A stretch of DNA of 64,000 bases from Argopecten irradians. Taxonomy: Eukaryota; Mollusca; Bivalvia; Pectinida; Pectinidae. The notes beneath the pieces are model-generated. The model was given only the letters and a program-made list of their open reading frames with translations. It searched no databases and was not told the origin of the DNA. Below are positions 57,001 through 64,000 of the stretch, in pieces (position 1 is the stretch's first letter; every line of letters begins with the position of its first letter). The translations under genes were made by a program, and so were the position numbers. The DNA is taken from the NCBI RefSeq assembly GCF_041381155.1, contig NC_091135.1:58812567-58876566 (forward strand). Reading direction: 5' to 3'.

Positions 57001-59077
57001 CTATACAATGATTCTTATAGGTCTGGATAATTAAGTTCTGTTTGAAATAACTCCCTTTTCTTTGTAAATCACACAAGTTAATATAATAAAAATGTTCAAA
57101 AAATTCAATAAAATCAAGACTGACAATTTATGAAATATTACATTGAAAAGATCAAAGATGTAACCGGACACAAATGACGCTTCAATTATTTGTGTAAATC
57201 TTATTCAACTGCAAGTAAAGTAATTATGTTTTGACTAACAGCTATGCGAATAAATGTATAAAATGTCAGTAACCAAGTTTTAAAATTTATATTTGCATTT
57301 AACTGTTTTTGTGGATTAGTGTTCCATGTTACATCTGGAAACAGCTTTCCAATGGAGAACCTCTGAAACTGAAACTGCATTCCGTCATTGGACATTTAAA
57401 TAGGGACACGTTTTCATTATCATATAGACTATTTTACATACCATTAAATATGAAGTATTAATGTAAAAAATAGTTATTGTGCGAATCTGTGCCTGTTGCA
57501 GGAATCTGCATATTTTGTGTACAAGTTATCATGCTGTTGTTTCTGGTTACATCACGTCATGTAAATGCCCATAGATTTACTTCGTATATTGGAATAATAT
57601 TATCAATCAAATGTTTTCAATTATCAATGCAGAACATAACATAAATTCATTTTGTAAATTCTGCTACCCATCAGATGTGCTGTTTATGATCAGATGTAAG
57701 AAGTGATGTAACAGGAATACAACAGCTGTTGTATCTTTTTACATCACATATTTGATTATTTTGATTCCTGCTTACATCTGATATTGCTTATCAATATATA
57801 CCGGTATTTGAAAGTCTGCTATTTTATTGTATAAACTAATAATAGTTTGCATAATTTATTAATATTCTCTGACGGTTCAACGTAGAAAAACATGAAAAAA
57901 ATGACTAATTTGAGAGTCTCAGTAAAGATGCAACAAGAAGCGAAATAATTGATTACTGGTTACGTCTTTGTTCAGTTTTCTTTAATAGTAAAGACCTTGA
58001 TAATTCTAGACAGTTAAGCTTAATATTCAAGCATTTCTTGTGTAATTAAGGATTATATTGAGCCTACATCACATGGATTTATATTCAGTCGTGATGCAGT
58101 CGCATTTTCTGACACAAAGACGTAACATGGAACCCATGATGGATTAATGTGTTTTCATTGATTTGTGAATATTGCTAGAAAACGTGATATTTTTATGCAA
58201 TCTTATAGTGTCCTCAATACACATTCTATATAAATGATGAAAATTAGTGCCGTGTGTTAAATTTATCTTAAATAGTGTCCATCATTTTATAACCGTGACG
58301 TAACACCGACAAAAATAGCTTTATTACACGACCCCACCAGCCTCCGGGTCGTCCTTCCTCTCACACGCCGCAAACTTGAAACCCACGTGGTGTACACCCT
58401 GCCAGAAAATTGCCAAATAGATCTATATGTCGTAAATTATCCACGACTGCTATTCGATGAGAACTTTTAATCGTTGTTTAAAAAGAGCGTTGCTAAGACG
58501 TAACAACTGGACACCAAATGATATCTTAGGTTATGAATGTTGTTTTTTCAACTTTCCACCGGGAATTCGTTTACGACACCTATTGAATAGGAAATCCTTT
58601 GAGGAGAATGTTTCGAGTCAAATCTACAAAGGAGGCATATGATTGGTCGTTTGCCACGGACATTCATATTTACCGTGACGTAACATTGGGAAACGAAAGT
58701 TACATCTCACGAGCCGAAATAATTTTTCACCTCTTTTTCCAGAAAAAACATTAATGAACACAATATTTTACTCATTGTAAATGTTCTCCAGGAACATTTG
58801 AATGAATTAAAAGTGTATACCGTTATATTTAACAGTTACAATGATAGAAACAATAATGAAAATTGTCACTAAAAGGAAGACACCGAAAAAAACGATAGAG
58901 AATGGAATGGACGCAACACACAAAAAATATTTCAATCAAAAGTTTAGTAGGAATAATTCAGTTTCACACCAGGACTATCTTTTGTTAACCTTGTTTTTTG
59001 TTTGATGAATAATCCAAACCACCATTGTGTATATATGCAAAATGTTGAGATATTTCATCGATTACCGTGACGTAACA
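56978..59077. repeat. ~190-bp periodic core array (array C)
   Basis: GAYGTAAC/GTTACRTC cores start at 56978, 57157, 57328, 57546, 57705, 57928 (GATGCAAC, with GTTACGTC at 57959), 58119, 58298, 58497, 58677 (with GTTACATC at 58699), 58910 (GACGCAAC) and 59070. That is twelve positions over 2092 bp, mean spacing 190 bp. GGACAC/GTGTCC accompanies several (56987, 57166, 58507). The intervening sequence shows no obvious similarity by eye. Late cores share an ACCGTGACGTAACA variant. A 61-codon frame at 58457-58642 is open but unrecognised. Confidence 0.75.
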
Positions 59078-59112
59078 GATATTGCATGACTCCATGGCCC
59101 TGCTCATATTAT

Positions 59113-59291
59113 ACAAATATTTCATGGCCTACTGTGCTCTAGTTCATAATATTTATCCCGAGGTGGTGGTAATCAACAAATGTTATATTGCACGAGGCCG
59201 AAGGCCAAGTGCAATATAATATTTGTTGATTACCATCACCGAAGGGTAAATATTATGAACTAGAGCACAGTAACCCATGAAATATTTGTTT
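59113..59291. repeat. Foldback palindrome with GTGCAATATAA hub
   Basis: ACAAATATTTCATGG, CTGTGCTCTAGTTCATAATA, GGTAATCAACAAAT and GTTATATTGCAC on the left are matched in reverse complement on the right around GAGGCCGAAGGCC. Nearly perfect arms of about 85 bp. Confidence 0.85.
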
Positions 59292-59691
59292 TATTACATA
59301 ATCACCAGTTTTTCAGTTGAATATTATTATAAAATGAATACGACAATCACTTAACAAAATCATCAGCACCGTACCGTACGGAAAAGCTTCAAATCCTATT
59401 GAAGATTGACATATAAACCACGTACGTCACGTTGTAACTCCGGTTTGGATGTCTTATTGTCTTTTTTAACAATATTAGACCTGCATGCAGCCTTTTGATC
59501 TAATACATTCGCCGTGTCCGTCCTCTACTCGATAAACGTCTACATGACGTGCTTGTTTCGAGATCTATAAAGCTAGCGCGAAATTGAACGTGAACCTTTG
59601 TGACGTCATAAAAAAGTAACTCACTGTTACGCGCGATTCCTCGGAGGTTTTCTACAAAACTAGACAATAACAGCGAGGTGTTCCTTTAGCC

Positions 59692-59772
59692 GTGCAATAT
59701 AACATCTCGAACCGTGCAATATAACGTTTCCATGGGAGCGTGCAATATAACTTCGAACCGTGCAATATAACA
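59692..59772 (+). repeat. Cluster of four GTGCAATATAAC motifs
   Basis: Starts at 59692, 59714, 59740 and 59760, three of them preceded by CC or AACC. The same 12-mer (inverted pair) is at the centre of the 59113-59291 foldback. Probably subterminal repeats of one larger element. Confidence 0.8.
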
Positions 59773-59871
59773 AGGTTTTATTGAACGGTCGGTGTAATAG
59801 TTGAAAATATTATATTACTTCATATATAGATTGGTGTAAACAAAGTATGTAATAAATATATATATAGCTAT

Positions 59872-60740
59872 TAGAGCTGAAACGAATAGCAGATTTTGGT
59901 ATTTGAATATTCGTTTGATGTATTCGAATATTCGGACCTTAATGTCAAAGATCTTTGAAACTCCCAAACTCTCCTTACTCATTCAAATTTCCCGCTCGCT
60001 ACTGTACCGGAGGTAAATATGGGCATCGTCCTTTGTATATGGAGCAATTGCATGTTGTTGCATAGATTAATTAAACAATATTTTATGTCAGTGTGATGTT
60101 TTTAACATCGGTATAATGACCTAAATTACCTTTATTTTAGGTGCATGAAATGGATTGCTGATTATTTAGTTAAAACACAGAATGCTAGGAAAGACAGACA
60201 TATGTGTAACACGTGTGCAAGTTAGCAGTCAGTCAGAAGATCGTTTTTACACTGTCTACGAAACATTTTTGCACATGAATAATATTTAAATAATATAATT
60301 AACTTATTGTTTGATATTTCATTATTTTTGATGATTTAACTATTATTTTCTCGATAACCGTCTGGCAGAAAATTGTAGCAAAAATGAGTGCGCCATTGCG
60401 TTGCGATCGTAAACAACCACGCTTAGTCAGCCGATTTTTCCGTGAATTAAATCATTTTATGATTGAACATGCCTCTGGTATGTCATTATTTTCATCTTTA
60501 TCATATTTCCAATATAAATAATTTCTTTTAAACGCTTTTACCGATATTTATCTGATATATAACTTTGCTAAACTGACAAGTAAAACGAAAGTAAAACATC
60601 TACATTTTCACATGTGAATAACGATTTAATAACGAGTCATAAAAGATACCGGAAAGGAGGTAAATAATTTATCAAATATTCGGATACTATTCGAATATTT
60701 GTTAATAAATATTCATTTTCGAATATTCGTTTCACCTCTA
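59872..60740. mobile_element. hAT-type element (869 bp) upstream of RBM39 exon
   Basis: TAGAGCTGAAACGAATA at the left and the inverse TATTCGTTTCACCTCTA at the right, flanked by ATAGCTAT (59864-59871) and ATTGCTAT (60741-60748), a 7-of-8 target duplication. Repeated CGAATATTCG subterminal motifs occur on both ends. The TAGRGSTGAAACGA terminus is typical of hAT elements. A 44-codon frame at 60384 (MSAPLRCDRKQPRL...) with a GGTATGT donor-like site may be a transposase start or nothing. Confidence 0.8.
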
Positions 60741-60820
60741 ATTGCTATAGGCCTAGTGTTAAATGAAATGTTGTTTATAAATGCATTTATTGAAGAAATA
60801 AAGACTAACTTCTTTTGTAG

Positions 60821-60889
60821 GATATTTTGCTAAAGATGGCTGATGATTTTGATGTAGAGGCAATGTTGGAAGCTCCATACAAGAAGGAG
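60821..60889 (+). CDS. RBM39: RBM39 (CAPER-alpha) first coding exon
   Basis: The ATG at 60836 encodes MADDFDVEAMLEAPYKKE, almost the same as the conserved N-terminus of animal RBM39 (MADD-D-EAMLEAPYKK). RBM39 is a nuclear SR-like, U2AF65-related splicing factor and transcriptional coactivator with an RS region, two or three RRMs and a UHM domain; only its beginning is in the window. A TTTTGTAG acceptor at 60813-60820 implies an upstream 5' UTR exon, so the coding part is 60836-60889. The donor GAG/GTTTGT (phase 0) is weak. The hAT element ends only 80 bp upstream, so the promoter or 5' UTR exon lies within or beyond that insertion. Confidence 0.88.
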
Positions 60890-63299
60890 GTTTGTATTGA
60901 ATTAATTATTTTTTGTTGTAATTTTTAATATAACTAAAAAGTTTATATATATCCAAAGATTTTTTTTTTTTTTTTTTTTAGTTTTTGCCCTAATAAGTTA
61001 TTTTCATCATACTGACCAATTATTTTGTTCTTGATCAGTTTTGTTTTGAATAATTGATTTGGTTTTTATTGAAACAAAGCTGAGCCTGAATGTAATGTCA
61101 AGAAAACTGATAGAACTGCATTCATTAAATTCTACAATTCATTCAAACATATAATAACATGTGTTGATTGCTTTGATATTAAGTTTTTCTGAGGTTGATT
61201 TATCTATGGAAAAAATATGTGAGAACATGTTGTTTATCTTACCATGTAAAGATGTTCAGGGAAACGTAGATTCAGTATCAAATTGTTTGGTGAGCGGTGT
61301 CTGGTAAGACTTGCAATATGTTGTTCTAAATTGTACAATTGCAAAGCAGTTTATGAATGAATATGAAAATAAAAAAATTCCAAAGACAGCAGACTCAACC
61401 AGAAGTGGAAGTATAAATTAAGAGTACAGCGCTGGTATTTTAAATGGTAGGGAAGACAGGAAAGTTCTGAAATTAGTCTATTTTCTCACTTGATAGATCT
61501 TGCATAGTTGGAATAAAAGACTTTTTCTGTTATATATGATTAGTCTATAGATATTAGATCAATCTTGTTTCCTATGGAACATTTTTGACAATTACAAATT
61601 ATGGATAAAATATAGCTGACGGTGTAAAGTACGTAATATTAATGCATTATGGTAAAATAAGTTCTTTTTCTGTAGCAAACGATAATACTTATCATATTGA
61701 TATTAGCATAATTCTATAAAGATCTCCCTTAGGAATATTGTGATAAATACTAATTATAATGAGGAAATTTGTTTGGTTCTGTCTGTAGATATCCCTTGTT
61801 CGGCTTGTACACCAAAGCGACACGCTTGCAAGTTCAGGTACTATACCATCTGATTGTGAAGAAGCTGTACTTTTTTTTTCCAAAGTTAACTTAGAAATTG
61901 TGTAGTCAGCATATTATTTACTTAATTTGATCCAAATAAGAAAGTAATGTAAAAATGTGACCTGGAATTTTGATATTGAAGTTAACACCAATGGTGGCTG
62001 ATAAGATGGATGAAGCAGGATTAAAGAAATCTTTCCACTCTTTTTCTTTAAAAAAAATGACAGTTCATTTGAAGCTAGGGATAAGTAATTTTTTTAATTT
62101 TATGTATGCACGACCACATATGAACAGCAAACTGAATTCTGTCCATCCCTCTCGTCTTAGGGTTGGATACCTGATGGCTTTTGGAAAGAAGCTGACCAGA
62201 TTGCTGCAGAAGGAAACTCCAAGTCGCCCTTGTAATTAACAATACGAAGATCTTTGCCACATATTGCAAATTTATGTCCCAGATTTGTGTGAAATTGTTG
62301 TGTATGAAGTTGTGTTCCTGATGTTTGTATTGATTGACTTGGATGGTTTTAAATTGACAATATTCATATTTAAATTTGTTCCCAGTTTAGTGAGAGAGAG
62401 GAAAAAAACGATACTACAGTTTGTCTGAAAATTTCAACAGAAATTTTTAGAATTCAATTTTTTTTTTTAATACAAAGAGAAGATTGGCATCAATGACTCC
62501 TTTAGTAAGTCAAATATTAGGTAGATGTATCCAATAGTTAATACAAACTCAAGAATACTGAATGTAGGAGAGTAGAGATGAAAGATTGTGAAGTTTTTGT
62601 TTGGAATGGTTTTGATTTTAAAAGCGATAAATTGAGACAGTTGTAAACAGGATTTAGTTAAAATAGAAAATGGCAGAATTCCAAAACCATCTACAACTAT
62701 AGTTTTGGATTAGGCAAACATTGTCACCAGATATGATTTACCGGGTAATAGGCAATCCTGTACTGAGTAACATAAGATCAGAGAAATCCACCAATAAACT
62801 ATACTTTGCAACAAAAAAATTTTCCACAAAACAACACTTTTTGTAATATAAAATATAGATTTCAATTTAAAACAAAATATTCGATCTACCCCGGTAGGTA
62901 GATGCATTTTTTTCTTTTTTAACATTAAACCCCTAGAAAATCACTGCACTTTTAATTTGAGAAACTGATTGTTGATTGTACTTGGATATTTCTTTGAAAA
63001 ATTCAATGCAGAGACTTCATATGAATGAATGAGAGATCTGAAATTTGGAATATTTGCGCTTTTTATTTTTCAGCTGCCATATCAACTAATGCTATATTAA
63101 TCAAGAAAGGTAAAATGTCTTGAGAACAGGTATACATGAAATATTTTGATTGTAAAAAGACATCACCAGACAAATCGTTCTGGATCTTTTAAAGGCTAAA
63201 CAACTAATGAGAGTATTTATTTTCTCTTTCTTTCCCAACTTTTAATTTCCATCTGCTGTCTGTGCCATTTCTGATTTGCTGTTTGTTTGGACATCCTAG
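60890..63299 (+). other. RBM39 intron 1
   Basis: 2.4 kb, AT-rich with a T-run at 60960-60980. Apart from the candidate cassette exon at 63074-63109, I see no feature. Short frames here are not supported. Confidence 0.6.
63074..63109 (+). other. Candidate stop-containing cassette exon of RBM39
   Basis: TTTTATTTTTCAG acceptor, 36 bp, then AAAG/GTAAAA donor. Inclusion after the phase-0 exon 1 donor places an in-frame TAA at 63098-63100. This would be a poison exon; RBM39 is reported to autoregulate by splicing of its own transcript. The sites are plausible but not exceptional, so this is a hypothesis. Confidence 0.3.
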
Positions 63300-63340
63300 G
63301 ATGATGGAAGAGGCGATGCTTCATCTGAGAGAGAGAAAAG
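63300..63340 (+). CDS. RBM39: RBM39 second coding exon
   Basis: CATCCTAG acceptor, then DDGRGDASSEREK, and AAAAG/GTAAGC donor (phase 2). It continues the acidic segment after MADD...KKE and leads toward the RS domain, in line with vertebrate RBM39 (KKDENK...ERSKK). The 41-bp exon is small but both splice sites are good. The next acceptor may be TTCTAG/GT at 63997-63998, at the very end of the window, which would complete an Arg/Ser codon. Confidence 0.8.
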
Positions 63341-64000
63341 GTAAGCACTTTTTAGTTTTCATATAAAAGTTATTTGCATTCTTGACCAAGCTTTTCCCTT
63401 CTTAATCCCTTTTGTAACTGAATCATAACTATCGTATATTTCCCAAAAGCCTTAAGCTTGCATTAAATTAACCAATAAATTTGAGAATATAGTTTTATAG
63501 TTTGAAACCCAAGTCCTTTATTTGGTTTTTAACCATTCCAACCAACAGCATTTATGCATTAGATTCACTGTAGTTTTTATTGCTATTGCAGGTAACATTC
63601 ATGGTACATTGTCAAGAATTAAACAGAAAAATCCAATGAGGGCCCTGAACCTTTTTATTTTTATTACAGGATCCCTTGACCTATATAATACATGATGGTC
63701 ATCATATGTTTCCTTGTGTGAATCAAGACTTGAGAAAATGTCCATTTAAGTTATAAAGGAACTTTATATACTTTATTCTGGTGTTTCCTTCAGATATAGG
63801 TACTGAAGAGAAGGGAACAGTAGAATTAAATAAAACCGCATAAACAGTATGCACTGACCTCTCCATAGAGAGGACAGCTTTAATGGGAACTGCATTTCCA
63901 TTCTTTCACAGGAGTAACACTTAAACAAGGGAATGTAGGAAAAGTTTATACCCTGGCAACAGAAGAAGCAAACCTCTTTTTCAACTATTGTATTCTAGGT
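63341..64000 (+). other. RBM39 intron 2, to window end
   Basis: Non-coding. It ends with a pyrimidine-rich TATTGTATTCTAG/GT that could be the next splice acceptor. Confidence 0.5.

Noticed and set aside
58457..58642. 61-residue frame with FNRCLKRALLRRNNWTP
   Set aside because: Protein-like composition but inside periodic array C with no homology I can name; left as unsupported.

Overview
This is eukaryotic, AT-rich, intron-containing and heavily transposon-loaded DNA from an animal. A bivalve mollusc, possibly a scallop, fits best. The reasons are the secreted FAMeT-domain, Thr-rich stalk, transmembrane protein encoded on the minus strand (an architecture I associate with bivalve gene expansions), a dispersed repeat carrying GGACGGCCTCCCATGTATG that I associate with pectinids, and an animal-type RBM39 start. 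The species cannot be fixed from the sequence alone. Genuine host coding sequence is sparse: one complete three-exon gene on the minus strand (5.2-29.6 kb) and the 5' end of RBM39 on the plus strand (60.8 kb to the window end). Nearly everything else is mobile or tandemly repeated DNA.

Layout. 0.65-5.2 kb: two related minisatellites, a 51-bp array and a diverged 64-bp array, ending exactly at the stop codon of the FAMeT gene. 5.2-29.6 kb: that gene, with coding exons at 29558-29624 (signal peptide), 7450-7911 (FAMeT domain) and 5196-5701 (stalk, transmembrane segment). Its 21.6-kb first intron holds a 21-bp purine-strand minisatellite, a 33-bp minisatellite, several foldback elements and MITEs, and a periodic array whose palindromic core (GATGTAAC ... 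GTTACATC) recurs about every 195 bp. 30.3-44.1 kb: a retroelement pile-up. It contains a decayed Ty3/Gypsy element interrupted by a 2.2-kb inverted-repeat element, a minus-strand non-coding LTR element (TRIM-like), and a nearly full-length CR1/L2-like LINE with a PHD-finger ORF1. 44.2-48.2 kb: two more LINE remnants and a hAT-type MITE. 50.4-59.1 kb: inverted copies of a repeat, a hAT-superfamily transposase gene that is itself split by a non-autonomous hAT insertion with an exact 8-bp target duplication, and a second ~190-bp-period array of the same core. 59.1-60.7 kb: a foldback/subterminal-repeat element and another hAT element. 60.8-64.0 kb: RBM39 exons 1 and 2, with a possible stop-containing cassette exon between them.

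How the parts relate. No pathway or operon is present. The coherent biology is (a) a cell-surface receptor- or mucin-like protein assembled from phase-1 modules, (b) a splicing-factor gene, and (c) layered transposition whose relative ages can be read from the nesting. The most unusual signal is the ~190-bp periodic core array: it occurs in three places, its spacers appear to be non-conserved, and removing a TTAA-bounded MITE and a SINE-like insertion restores the regular spacing. All coordinates, counts and spacings were read by eye without alignment software.
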